DNA from: Algibacter pectinivorans
Lineage (GTDB): Bacteria > Bacteroidota > Bacteroidia > Flavobacteriales > Flavobacteriaceae
Direction of reading: 5' to 3'
DNA length: 64,000 nucleotides
NCBI RefSeq assembly: GCF_900112595.1
Contig: NZ_FOMI01000012.1
Location: forward strand, 61,773 to 125,772
Numbering within the stretch: position 1 is the stretch's first letter; every line of letters starts with the position of its first letter. Position numbers and translations under genes: made by a program. Below the pieces are notes generated by a model, which worked only from the letters and a program-made list of their open reading frames with translations, was not told the DNA's origin and did no database searches. Positions 33,843-42,613 of this stretch are shown piece by piece.

Positions 33843-35288
33843 ATGAACAAATATATTGTTGTAAATCAGACAGATAAATGGAGCTTTTCCATTGAAAATA
33901 TTAAAGTAATTTCATCACAAGATTACCTTACTAATCCTGATTTTTCAAAAATTAAAAAAGCAAGAATCTTTAATCTCTGTAAAGATTACTCCTACCAATC
34001 TAAGGGCTATTACGTATCGCTTTTAGCGGAAGCTCGCGGACATTCAGCCATACCTACAGTTAAAAACATTGTAGATTTAAAAACCATTAAATTGGTTAGA
34101 ATGGTGTCTGATGAGTTTGAAGAAACAATTCAAAAAAGTTTAAAAGGCATAAAGTCTCAAGAGTTTACCTTAAGTATTTACTTTGGGCAAAACGTAGCTA
34201 AAAAGTATAAGGAATTAAGCGGCTTATTTTACAAGCATTTTCAAGTGCCCTTTTTAAGAGTGAAGTTTAATTATACTACCAAATGGAACATTCAAAGTAT
34301 TAAAGCCATTTCAGAATCGCAAATACCCGAAGAGCATATGGAAAGTGTTCATGAATTTGCTAATCAATTCTTTTCTAAAAAACGCTACGATACACCAAAA
34401 GTAATCAATTCAGATTTCGATTTAGCCATTTTAGTAGACCCTAATGATCCTGCGCCACCAAGCAATCCTAAGGCTATTAAAAAGTTTATAGATATTGCTG
34501 AAAAAATGAATATTTATGCCGAAGTTATTGAGCCTAAAGATTTATCGCGCCTAACTTCTTTTGATGCCTTATTTATAAGGCAAAGCACCGATGTAAATAA
34601 TGAAGCCTATGCCTTTGCCCGAAAAGCACAACAGTTAGGCATTGCTATTGTAGATTACCCCGATGCTATTTTAAAATGCTGCAATAAGGTGTATATGGCC
34701 GAAGCTTTACAAAATGCAAATATTGCTACGCCTAAAACTATAATAGTACACAAAGATAATAGAGATGCTATTTTAGAACACACGGGCTTACCTTGTGTTT
34801 TAAAAGCACCCGATTCTACATTCTCGTTTGGTGTAAAAAAAGCAAAAAACGAAGCCGAATATAATACGTTGGTAAACAACATGCTTAAGGAATCCGATTT
34901 GATTATAGCACAAGAATTTTGCCCTTCTACCTACGATTGGCGTATTGGTATTATAGACGACAAACCCTTTTTTGCTTGTAAATACTATATGGCCAAAGGG
35001 CATTGGCAAATTTATAATTGGAATGCTAAGAAAAAAAACGAGCAAGATGGCGATGCCGATTGTTTACCCATAGAAAAAGTGCCTAAAAACATCTTGAACA
35101 TGGCTATAAAATCGGCTAAACTTATGGGTAAAGGGCTTTACGGTATAGATATAAAAGTCGTTAATAAAAAACCTATGGTTATAGAAATTAATGATAACCC
35201 TAATATAGATTTTGGTGTAGAAGACGAATATTATGGCGACAACGTATATATTGAAGTTTTAAATGCCCTAAAAAAGCGATTAGAATAA
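33843..35288 (+). CDS. RimK-family ATP-grasp ligase with N-terminal RLAN-type domain
   Basis: A 481-residue carboxylate-amine ligase. Residues 1-180 form the extra N-terminal domain seen in one RimK branch (NLCKDYSYQSKGYYVSLLAEARGH is characteristic). Residues 190-290 are the pre-ATP-grasp region and 290-480 the ATP-grasp. Lys321 in VLKAPDSTFSFGV, GIDIK (Asp436) and EINDNPN (Glu448, Asn450) supply nucleotide and metal ligands. RimK-like enzymes add glutamate or other amino acids to a protein tail or small molecule through ATP-activated acyl phosphate. The gene is first of a cassette with a GCS2-type ligase and an amidohydrolase. Its substrate is not deducible from sequence. Confidence 0.88.
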   Translation: MNKYIVVNQTDKWSFSIENIKVISSQDYLTNPDFSKIKKARIFNLCKDYSYQSKGYYVSLLAEARGHSAIPTVKNIVDLKTIKLVRMVSDEFEETIQKSLKGIKSQEFTLSIYFGQNVAKKYKELSGLFYKHFQVPFLRVKFNYTTKWNIQSIKAISESQIPEEHMESVHEFANQFFSKKRYDTPKVINSDFDLAILVDPNDPAPPSNPKAIKKFIDIAEKMNIYAEVIEPKDLSRLTSFDALFIRQSTDVNNEAYAFARKAQQLGIAIVDYPDAILKCCNKVYMAEALQNANIATPKTIIVHKDNRDAILEHTGLPCVLKAPDSTFSFGVKKAKNEAEYNTLVNNMLKESDLIIAQEFCPSTYDWRIGIIDDKPFFACKYYMAKGHWQIYNWNAKKKNEQDGDADCLPIEKVPKNILNMAIKSAKLMGKGLYGIDIKVVNKKPMVIEINDNPNIDFGVEDEYYGDNVYIEVLNALKKRLE

Positions 35289-35337
35289 AACACGTTATAA
35301 GCGGGCAAAAACAAACACTAGCTCCACAAAACACACG

Positions 35338-35351
35338 CGAGATAAATCTCG
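35338..35351 (+). promoter_or_regulatory. Small hairpin in the gap before the GCS2-type ligase gene
   Basis: CGAGA-TAAA-TCTCG is a short perfect stem, 28 bases before the next ATG. It is too weak for a terminator without a T-run, so read-through between the two ligase genes is likely. Confidence 0.3.
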
Positions 35352-35378
35352 AAATTATAAAATTTTAATAGTAAGGTA

Positions 35379-36605
35379 ATGGGTAAAAAATATCATTTAT
35401 TTGAAGTTTATGGTATCGAATTGGAATACATGTTAGTTAATCAATCTAACCTAAAGGTAGCGCCTATAGTTGATGCACTTTTAACAAAAAAGAATGGTGA
35501 GCTAACTTCCGATATTGAAAATGGCACTATGGCTTGGAGCAACGAATTAGTAGCTCATGTGGTAGAAATAAAAACCAATGGACCAACAGCTAATTTAAAT
35601 AGCTTATCCAATGAGTTTCATAAAAACATAGCAGAAATCAATGCGTTATTACAACCATTAAATACGCAATTATTACCAACGGCCTCACATCCGTTAATGA
35701 ATCCGTTAACCGACACACAACTCTGGAAACACAGTTATAGTGAAGTGTATGAGCTTTACAACAGAATTTTTAATTGTAAAGGTCATGGTTGGAGCAACGT
35801 ACAAAGCACGCATATTAATTTACCGTTTTACGACGATAATGAATTTGAAAAACTACATGCTGCCATACGAATTCTGCTACCGCTTATTCCTGGTTTATGT
35901 GCAAGTTCACCAATTCTTGAAGGGCAATCTACGGGCTTTAAAGATACCCGTTTAGAATATTATAAAACCAACCAAAAGGAAATACCAGAAATGACAGGTT
36001 TTGTAATTCCGGAACAAGTTTTTAGTAAATCGGATTATCATAAAACCATTTTTGAACCTATTAAAAAAGCAATTAAACCTTTTGATACCCAAAATATATT
36101 GGATCATCATTTTTTAAACTCAAGAGGTGCTATTGCTAGGTTTGATAGAAATGCTATAGAAATTAGATTAGTAGATATACAAGAATGCCCAAAGGCAGAT
36201 ATGGCTATTTGTGTCCTAATAATTGAAGTTCTAAAACATCTTGTTAATGATGGTTTTACTTCGCTTTCAAATCAAAAAGAATGGTCGAATGTATCCCTTT
36301 TTAATCTTTTAAACCCCATTATAAAATCGGGTGAAGCTTATATAGTTTCAGATGTTAACTATTTAGACTTATTTGGAATCCATGAACCTTTAAGCGTTCA
36401 AAATATTTGGAAAAAAATATACGAAGACGTAAAACCTAATATTGATGCATCGCATTATGAAGCCTTAGATATTATATTAAATGAAGGGACTTTATCAACC
36501 AGAATATTAAAAGCCATTGCCAATAACTTTTCAGAAGACAACATTAAAACCATTTATTTTGATTTAGCAAATTGTTTACAAACCAACAGCTTGTTTAGAG
36601 CATGA
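35379..36605 (+). CDS. Carboxylate-amine ligase of the GCS2 (glutamate-cysteine ligase type 2) family
   Basis: A 408-residue glutamine-synthetase-fold ligase. GIELEYMLV (Glu14, Glu16) gives the N-terminal metal-binding acidic residues. GHGWSNVQSTHINLPF carries the central histidine strand, and RFDRNAIEIRLVDIQECPKADMAI is the conserved 'EIR..D.Q...D' block of YbdK/GCS2 enzymes. Such enzymes join the gamma- or alpha-carboxyl of one amino acid to an amine using ATP. This is not a classical glutathione GshA. The stop overlaps the next ATG by four bases (ATGA), so translation of the two genes is coupled. It is the second ligase in the cassette. Confidence 0.85.
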   Translation: MGKKYHLFEVYGIELEYMLVNQSNLKVAPIVDALLTKKNGELTSDIENGTMAWSNELVAHVVEIKTNGPTANLNSLSNEFHKNIAEINALLQPLNTQLLPTASHPLMNPLTDTQLWKHSYSEVYELYNRIFNCKGHGWSNVQSTHINLPFYDDNEFEKLHAAIRILLPLIPGLCASSPILEGQSTGFKDTRLEYYKTNQKEIPEMTGFVIPEQVFSKSDYHKTIFEPIKKAIKPFDTQNILDHHFLNSRGAIARFDRNAIEIRLVDIQECPKADMAICVLIIEVLKHLVNDGFTSLSNQKEWSNVSLFNLLNPIIKSGEAYIVSDVNYLDLFGIHEPLSVQNIWKKIYEDVKPNIDASHYEALDIILNEGTLSTRILKAIANNFSEDNIKTIYFDLANCLQTNSLFRA

Positions 36606-37288
36606 AACTCATTTTAACTTGCGAACATGGAGGATGCTTTATTCCAGAAAACTTTCAGAAGTATTTTGAAAACGCTCAAGATGAGTTAAATACCCATCGA
36701 GGTTACGATTTAGGTGCACTATACCTCTTTACAGCCTTACAACCTCTTGCCTATTTTTCCAAATCTAGTAAGGTAAGTAGGCTTCTAATAGAGCTTAACC
36801 GTTCGTTACACCATGCCAAGTTATTTTCAGAATTCAGTAAAAACCTCACAAAGCTTGAAAAAGACAATGTAATAGAGCACTACTATTCTCTGTACAGACA
36901 TGATGTTGAATCGCAAATAAAAAAGTTAATAGATGCTAATGAGCAAGTTCTGCATATTTCGGTACATAGCTTCACTCCTGTTTTAAATTCTACCGAAAGG
37001 CGTTGCGATATTGGTTTGCTATTTGACTCTAGAATTAAAAAAGAAAAAGCCTATTGCACTTTATTAAAAAAAGAAATAAACAGGTTTTATCCCACATTTA
37101 ATGTGCGATACAACTATCCATATTTAGGAAAAGCAGATGGTTTTACAACCTATTTACGCAAACAATTTCCTGAAAATTATGTGGGTATTGAGTTGGAATT
37201 AAATCAAAAATTCGCAAATAATAACAAGGTATCTTTTAATATTAAGCAAGCACTATACAACGCTATTGAAAGTACTATTTATTCTTAA
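36602..37288 (+). CDS. N-formylglutamate amidohydrolase-like zinc hydrolase
   Basis: A 228-residue member of the N-formylglutamate amidohydrolase/zincin-like family. It shows the family pattern: CEHGG with metal-binding His9, HRGYDLGA (Asp36), LIELNRS, the HISVHSF strand with His122, RRCDIGLLFDSR, and GIELEL (Glu197) near the end. No hutH/U/I histidine-degradation genes are present, so formylglutamate is unlikely to be its substrate here. Translational coupling to the GCS2-type ligase suggests it trims or hydrolyses an amide made by the cassette. Its 3' end overlaps the convergent NYN gene by 14 bases. Confidence 0.82.
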   Translation: MKLILTCEHGGCFIPENFQKYFENAQDELNTHRGYDLGALYLFTALQPLAYFSKSSKVSRLLIELNRSLHHAKLFSEFSKNLTKLEKDNVIEHYYSLYRHDVESQIKKLIDANEQVLHISVHSFTPVLNSTERRCDIGLLFDSRIKKEKAYCTLLKKEINRFYPTFNVRYNYPYLGKADGFTTYLRKQFPENYVGIELELNQKFANNNKVSFNIKQALYNAIESTIYS

Positions 37289-38012
37289 CAAAAATCAATT
37301 TGAATCGTCCGTTAGTTTGGTCCCGTTGTTCCAACTCAAATTGTGGCAACGACTTAAAAAGTGGTGTTAATTTTTGAAACCCAAAGTTTCTAGAATCAAA
37401 GTTAGGTTGCTTTTTAAGGATTAAAGAACCTACATCGCCTAAAAATGCCCAACCATCATCGTCGGCAGCATCATCAACCGAGTTTTTTAATAGTTTAATT
37501 ACCTTTGGCGTAATGTTGTAAAGATTTGCCTTTTTAGGCTTGTTAGATTGCTTATCCTTAGGATCTTCGTCTTCATCTAGAGCTAAAATTTCCAAATAAA
37601 TAAACTTGTCGCAAGCTACAATAAAAGGATTAGGCGTTTTCTTCTCGCCCATTCCATAAACTACCATAGCAGCTTCTCTTAAACGCGTTGCAAGCTTTGT
37701 AAAATCGCTATCGGAGGATACTAAACAAAACCCATTAACCTTTTCGGAATATAAAATATCCATTGCATCAATAATCATTGCAGAATCGGTCGCGTTTTTT
37801 CCAGTAGTATAACCATATTGTTGTATGGGTGTAATGGCATTTTCAAGCAAAACATTTTTCCATTTAGATAAATGCGGCTTGGTCCAATCTCCGTAAATAC
37901 GCTTAATGGTAGGTGTACCGTATTTGGTAATTTCCTCCATCATTTCTGTAATGTATTTTGAAGGTATATTATCTCCGTCAATTAATACAGCAATTTTAGT
38001 GTCTTTAATCAT
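37275..38012 (-). CDS. NYN-domain putative ribonuclease with C-terminal OST-HTH/LOTUS domain
   Basis: A 245-residue protein. Residues 1-145 form a PIN-like NYN domain with acidic metal ligands in VLIDGDN, DSAMIIDAMD and SSDSDF, as in LabA/DUF88 proteins and the NYN endonucleases. A charged linker (EDEDPKDKQ, then lysines) leads to a C-terminal domain of about 80 residues, with VIKLLKNSVDDAADDDGWAFL and LGDVGSLILKKQPNFD, fitting an OST-HTH/LOTUS RNA-binding fold. The combination suggests RNA cleavage or regulation. It overlaps tail to tail with the amidohydrolase gene, giving possible antisense contact. Confidence 0.85.
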   Translation of the reverse strand: MIKDTKIAVLIDGDNIPSKYITEMMEEITKYGTPTIKRIYGDWTKPHLSKWKNVLLENAITPIQQYGYTTGKNATDSAMIIDAMDILYSEKVNGFCLVSSDSDFTKLATRLREAAMVVYGMGEKKTPNPFIVACDKFIYLEILALDEDEDPKDKQSNKPKKANLYNITPKVIKLLKNSVDDAADDDGWAFLGDVGSLILKKQPNFDSRNFGFQKLTPLFKSLPQFELEQRDQTNGRFKLIFVKNK

Positions 38013-38134
38013 ATTTGTTAAAGATAAACAATAATAAAACGAAATTAAAAAGTTGCTATAATAATTATTTTAACTTTTATTTAGGTAAAGAAATATTAAG
38101 ATATATCTATTTTTACTGCGACTAATTCAAACAT

Positions 38135-38150
38135 TTAGGTGAAAACCTAA
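38135..38150 (+). promoter_or_regulatory. GNRA-capped hairpin in the leader of the zinc metalloprotease gene
   Basis: TTAGGT-GAAA-ACCTAA is a perfect six-base-pair stem with a GAAA tetraloop, 20 bases before the ATG. No -7 match was found in 38013-38134. Confidence 0.35.
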
Positions 38151-38169
38151 TAAAACACAAAATATTTCT

Positions 38170-40764
38170 ATGAAATTAAATCAAATTACTTTTAAATTTA
38201 TCCCACTTTCTTTATTGATTTTTCTTCTATGCATACCTTTTAGTACAGAAGCTCAAAATAAAAAAAAGAGGAATAAAAAAAATGCTATTGAAGCTACAGA
38301 AACCAAACCTGCTAAAAAGCCTAAGGAAAAATCTATAGCAGATTTAACAAAAGCTAGCAAAAAAATTGAAGGCTTATTTACAGTATACCAAGACACTATT
38401 ACAGGCGAATTGCAAATGGTTATAACACAAAACCAATTGGATAAAGAGTTTATATACTTTAGTCAAATTGCTGATGGTGTCCTAGATGCTGGAAGAATAA
38501 ATAGAGGGTCTTACCGAGGCTCTAAAGTGTTTACCGTATCAAAATACTTTAATAAAATTGAATTTATTACTCAAAACACAGCCTTTTATTTCGACCCTAA
38601 CAATGCCATTTCAAAATCTAAAGACGCTAATATTAGCCAAGGCGTTATGGCGAGTTTAAAAATTGAAGCCACCAACGAGGATGAAGGTTTGTATTTAATA
38701 AAAGCTAACGATTTATTTTTAAAAGAAACATTTTCGCAAGTAAAACCGGCTTCTAGACCAGGAACACCTCCTACATCATTTAAGTTAGGAAGTTTGGATA
38801 AAGCCAAGACTAAAATAAAGGACATAAAAAACTATCCTGAAAATGTAAATTTAGAGGTGGAATATGTGTATTCTACACCGTCGGTTTTAAATGGTGGCTC
38901 TAGTGCGGTGTCCGACGGCAGAAATGTTAGTATAAAAGTGTTTCATAGTTTAATTGCTATGCCAGAAAACAATTTTGAACCGAGATTCGACGACCCTAGA
39001 GTTGGTTATTTTACAACTGAAATTACCGATCAAACTTCAACAAGTGTAACCCCGTATCGCGATTTAATAAACCGATGGAATTTAGTTAAAAAAAATCCAG
39101 AAGCCGAATTATCTGAACCGGTAACACCAATTACTTGGTGGATGGAAAACTCTACACCTATCCAATGGCGTGAAACTATAAAAAATGCTGTACTGCAATG
39201 GAATGTAGCTTTTGAAAAGGCTGGTTTTAAAAACGCCATTGTAGTAAAACAACAACCAGATGATGCCGATTGGGATGCTGGAGATATTCGTTATAACGTA
39301 TTACGATGGACAGCTTCTCCAACACCTCCATTTGGAGGTTACGGTCCAAGTATGAAAAACCCTAAAACTGGTGAAATTTTTGGAGCAGATATCATGCTAG
39401 AATATAAACACTTTACCAATCGTGTTTTTTATGATAAAGTTTTTGAAACTGCGGCTAATGAAACTCTATATAACGCCAATACTCATCAAGATGAATTGTA
39501 TTGTTCTTTGGGCCATGAATTACATAATGAGGTAATATTTGCAAGTACCGTGGCCTCGGTAGCTGGAGCGACAGATTTAGAAATGGAACGTATTAAAAAA
39601 GAGTCTATGACGGCTTTAATTATGCACGAAATTGGACATACGCTAGGTTTAAATCATAACATGAAAGCGAGCCAATTATTTTCGCCAGAACAACTTGAAG
39701 ATGCCAATTTTATAAAAGGAAAATGTTTAACGGCTTCGGTAATGGATTATGCAGCATTAAATATTACAAGAGACCGCAGTAAACAAGGTCAATACGATGA
39801 CGTTGCTGTAGGACCGTACGATATTTGGGCCATCCAACTAGGTTACACACCTTTTAAAACTGAGGCCGACCGACAAGCCTTGTTAAACGAATCGACGAAA
39901 CCAGAACATATTTTTGGAAACGATGCAGATGATATGCGCTCGCCAGGTAAAGCTATCGATCCAAGAGTGAATGTATCCGACCAATCTAACAATCAAATTA
40001 AATGGGCTGTTGATAGAATTGAATTGGCGAATGACTTAATGAAAGATTTAAAATTTAAGTTTATAACTACCGGAGAATCGTATCAAGAATTAAGATCTGT
40101 GTATTATTTGTTAAGCGGACAAAAAGCATCGGCTACAAATACCATTTCTAGATTTATTGGTGGTGTTTACGTAGATCGTTCTATGGCGGGGCAAGACCAA
40201 GCCAAACAACCTTATACTCCTGTGAGCTTAAAAGACCAAAAACGAGCTATGAATGCTTTAAAAACTTATGTGTTTGCACCAGATGCCTTTAAAGCTCCAA
40301 ATGATTTATATAATTATTTAGCAAAACAACGCAGAGGGTTTAATTTTATGAGCGAACCTGAGGATCCTAAAATTCATAATCAAGTATTAGGTTATCAAAA
40401 AAATGTATTAAATCAACTTTTACACTATAATACATTACAACGAATTACTGATTCTGAGTTATATGGAAATGAATACACCTTATCGACCTTTATGGTCGAT
40501 TTGAATGATGCTATTTTTAAAACAGACATCTCAGGCTCTGTAAATTCATTCAGACAGAATTTACAATTAGAATATACTAATATGCTAATTGGTATGCTTA
40601 CAGGTAAACAAAGCAGTAAGTATACAAACACTGCTAAATCGATGGCATTGTACAACCTTAAATCCATAAGAACTATGGCTGAGCCCTCTGGAAATATAGC
40701 TTCTAGAGCCCATAAACAGCACTTAAGAACTTTAATTGACAATGCTGTTAAGGAGATAAAATAA
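38170..40764 (+). CDS. Secreted zinc metalloprotease of the DUF5117/DUF4953 family
   Basis: An 864-residue protein with a signal peptide (hydrophobic core LLIFLLCIPFSTEAQ) followed by a lysine-rich stretch (KKKRNKKN). Its zinc site is HEIGHTLGLNH at residues 486-496 (His486, Glu487, His490, His496), the extended metzincin-like motif. Before it come the DUF5118-type strands and the DUF5117 region; after it the long DUF4953-type helical C-terminus. Bacteroidota genomes often carry several such proteases, probably acting in the periplasm or outside on peptides. A terminator follows. No sorting domain is seen at the C-terminus. Confidence 0.86.
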   Translation: MKLNQITFKFIPLSLLIFLLCIPFSTEAQNKKKRNKKNAIEATETKPAKKPKEKSIADLTKASKKIEGLFTVYQDTITGELQMVITQNQLDKEFIYFSQIADGVLDAGRINRGSYRGSKVFTVSKYFNKIEFITQNTAFYFDPNNAISKSKDANISQGVMASLKIEATNEDEGLYLIKANDLFLKETFSQVKPASRPGTPPTSFKLGSLDKAKTKIKDIKNYPENVNLEVEYVYSTPSVLNGGSSAVSDGRNVSIKVFHSLIAMPENNFEPRFDDPRVGYFTTEITDQTSTSVTPYRDLINRWNLVKKNPEAELSEPVTPITWWMENSTPIQWRETIKNAVLQWNVAFEKAGFKNAIVVKQQPDDADWDAGDIRYNVLRWTASPTPPFGGYGPSMKNPKTGEIFGADIMLEYKHFTNRVFYDKVFETAANETLYNANTHQDELYCSLGHELHNEVIFASTVASVAGATDLEMERIKKESMTALIMHEIGHTLGLNHNMKASQLFSPEQLEDANFIKGKCLTASVMDYAALNITRDRSKQGQYDDVAVGPYDIWAIQLGYTPFKTEADRQALLNESTKPEHIFGNDADDMRSPGKAIDPRVNVSDQSNNQIKWAVDRIELANDLMKDLKFKFITTGESYQELRSVYYLLSGQKASATNTISRFIGGVYVDRSMAGQDQAKQPYTPVSLKDQKRAMNALKTYVFAPDAFKAPNDLYNYLAKQRRGFNFMSEPEDPKIHNQVLGYQKNVLNQLLHYNTLQRITDSELYGNEYTLSTFMVDLNDAIFKTDISGSVNSFRQNLQLEYTNMLIGMLTGKQSSKYTNTAKSMALYNLKSIRTMAEPSGNIASRAHKQHLRTLIDNAVKEIK

Positions 40765-40782
40765 GCCAAAAGGCAGTAAAAA

Positions 40783-40818
40783 AAATAAAAGCTACTTCTT
40801 TAATGAGGTAGCTTTTGT
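40783..40818 (+). terminator. Terminator after the zinc metalloprotease gene
   Basis: AAAAGCTAC (40787-40795) pairs with GTAGCTTTT (40808-40816), and the inner TTC/GAG extends it with one mismatch. A-rich sequence precedes it and T-rich sequence follows. The remaining 120 bases to the next gene hold nothing I recognise. Confidence 0.8.
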
Positions 40819-40934
40819 TGTTTTGGGCAAGCGCATGTTTCTTTTTAGGGACAATAAATTGTTTACTTTATGTTTCATACACTTAGTTAATAAGAAAACA
40901 ATAGTTGTGCCAAATTTTAAAATCAAACATAAAA

Positions 40935-41483
40935 TTATGAATATTGTGGTTTTTTACCAACTACGCCTTTATAGAAGTTATGCATAAATTCAAAATCTGC
41001 CTCCACATTATCCGTTGGGTAAAATGGCTCTGAAATCACATTTTGCTTATTTTCAAAATCAAGAGTAAACATTATTATAGGAACATTGGCTTGTTTAGCA
41101 ATGTAGTAAAACCCAGTACGCCATTTATCTACTTTTTTTCTAGTGCCTTCGGGAGCTAAAGTCATTCTAAACTCATCGTATTGAGTAAATAATTTAGCAA
41201 TAGTATCCACTTTATTTTCGCTGGTTTGCCGGTTTAAAGGTGCTCCGCCTAAAGCTCTAAAAAACCAACCAAAAGGAAAGACAAACAACTCCTTTTTGCC
41301 AACAAAATTAGTTTTTACACCTGTAACTTTACGCAACAAAACACCTATATAAAAATCGTGCCAACTTGTGTGCGGCACAGCTATTATTACAGCCTTTTTT
41401 ACAGTGTTTTTCGAGAACGACGTATTACCTACAGCTTGCCATCCTAATAGTCTAAAATATATTAGTTTTGCAAGCCATTTCAT
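40935..41483 (-). CDS. 1-acyl-sn-glycerol-3-phosphate acyltransferase-like protein (LPLAT family)
   Basis: A 182-residue member of the PlsC-like lysophospholipid acyltransferase superfamily. The catalytic HX4D is His38 to Asp43 (HTSWHD), and the acyl-acceptor motif is APEGTR. It is shorter than PlsC (about 240), as is usual for this Bacteroidota subgroup. It would transfer an acyl chain to a lysophospholipid or related acceptor at the inner membrane. It lies 1 base after the KdnB-like gene and at the end of a minus-strand group with Kdo genes, so lipid A or LPS acylation is an attractive but unproven role. Confidence 0.8.
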   Translation of the reverse strand: MKWLAKLIYFRLLGWQAVGNTSFSKNTVKKAVIIAVPHTSWHDFYIGVLLRKVTGVKTNFVGKKELFVFPFGWFFRALGGAPLNRQTSENKVDTIAKLFTQYDEFRMTLAPEGTRKKVDKWRTGFYYIAKQANVPIIMFTLDFENKQNVISEPFYPTDNVEADFEFMHNFYKGVVGKKPQYS

Positions 41484-41484
41484 A

Positions 41485-42567
41485 CTACATTTTTTGATAT
41501 AAAGCTTTCAACTTTTGTTTAGTAATGGTTTTTTTCCAATGTTTACCTAAAGCATTTTCCCATAGCGGTACTAAACCTAAAGCAACATCAATCATAATAT
41601 CGAATTCACTATCGCTTAAATCGGCACAAATACCTGTTGGTAACGTAATGTTATGTTTAGCTTTCATTTGTTTAAAAACCTTAACACCTTCTGGGTAAAA
41701 CTCCTCTAAATGATCAAAAACAATACAATTACCTATACCATGCTTGGTTCCTAGTAAATACGCTAAACCATAGCTCATTGCGTGAGCAACACCCACTTGC
41801 GAGTAAGCAATACTCATTCCGCCATGCCATGAGGCCATCATTAGTTTTTCTTGAGATTCCGTTTCTGAAAGATTATCACTTAAAAATATTTCATTGCATA
41901 ACTCTAAAGCCATTTGCCCGTAAGTTTCACTAAATGTGTTTAAATACGTACCGGTTAAAGACTCTATACAATGTACATAACAATCCATCCCTGTGTAAAA
42001 CCACTGGTCTTTTGGAACATCTTTAGTTAGTTCTGAATCTAAAATAACTTGATCAAAAGGCGTATAATCTGAATTTATACCTAATTTTTTATCTGGACCT
42101 GTAAGCACCGTTGTTCTTGAAACTTCGGCTCCTGTTCCAGAAATTGTTGGAACACCAACATGGTATATAGCAGGGTTTTTAACTAAATCCCAGCCCTGAT
42201 AATCTGCTGCACCACCATCATTAGTAATCATGATAGAAACTGCCTTTGCCAAATCTAATAAAGTACCGCCACCTATTCCTATAATACCAGAAGGCCGTTG
42301 TTTAGACTGTAATATAATATCTTCGACAAGTTCATCAACTTGCGATGTTTTAGGTTCTTCTTTTGCCGAAACAAAAATAATTCTATCATCGTAGGATAGT
42401 GATATTCTAGAAGTAATCCATGGATTGCTTTTAAAAACATCATCTATTAAAAAGATAAAGGGCGCATGGATTCCAAGACGTTTTGGAGCCAAAATATCAT
42501 TTAATTGATTAAAACCACCTCTGCCAAACAATACTTTTGGCACCATTGGAAAGTTCTTATAAGTCAT
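41485..42567 (-). CDS. kdnB: Iron-dependent alcohol dehydrogenase, KdnB-like (Kdo 8-oxidase)
   Basis: A 360-residue group III iron alcohol dehydrogenase. It has the NAD loop GIGGGTLLDLAKAV, the PTISGTGAEVSRTTVL segment, and metal-site residues in MDCYVHCIES and in VAHAMSYGLAYLLGTKHGIGN. The text resembles KdnB of Shewanella, which oxidises C8 of 3-deoxy-D-manno-octulosonate during synthesis of 8-amino-Kdo. The same minus-strand group contains kdsB, which supports that reading. The partner aminotransferase KdnA is not in this window, so the pathway cannot be confirmed from these data. Confidence 0.72.
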   Translation of the reverse strand: MTYKNFPMVPKVLFGRGGFNQLNDILAPKRLGIHAPFIFLIDDVFKSNPWITSRISLSYDDRIIFVSAKEEPKTSQVDELVEDIILQSKQRPSGIIGIGGGTLLDLAKAVSIMITNDGGAADYQGWDLVKNPAIYHVGVPTISGTGAEVSRTTVLTGPDKKLGINSDYTPFDQVILDSELTKDVPKDQWFYTGMDCYVHCIESLTGTYLNTFSETYGQMALELCNEIFLSDNLSETESQEKLMMASWHGGMSIAYSQVGVAHAMSYGLAYLLGTKHGIGNCIVFDHLEEFYPEGVKVFKQMKAKHNITLPTGICADLSDSEFDIMIDVALGLVPLWENALGKHWKKTITKQKLKALYQKM

Positions 42568-42613
42568 TTATATAATTTCTTTATAAAAGGTAAAAATACC
42601 ATTATTTTATTTT

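Noticed and set aside
35379..36605. Glutathione synthesis (GshA) for the GCS2-type gene
   Set aside because: The sequence is of the YbdK-like carboxylate-amine ligase branch, there is no GshB, and the partners are RimK-like and NFGAH-like instead.
36602..37288. Histidine degradation (hutG-type) for the amidohydrolase
   Set aside because: None of the other hut genes is present and it is translationally coupled to a ligase.
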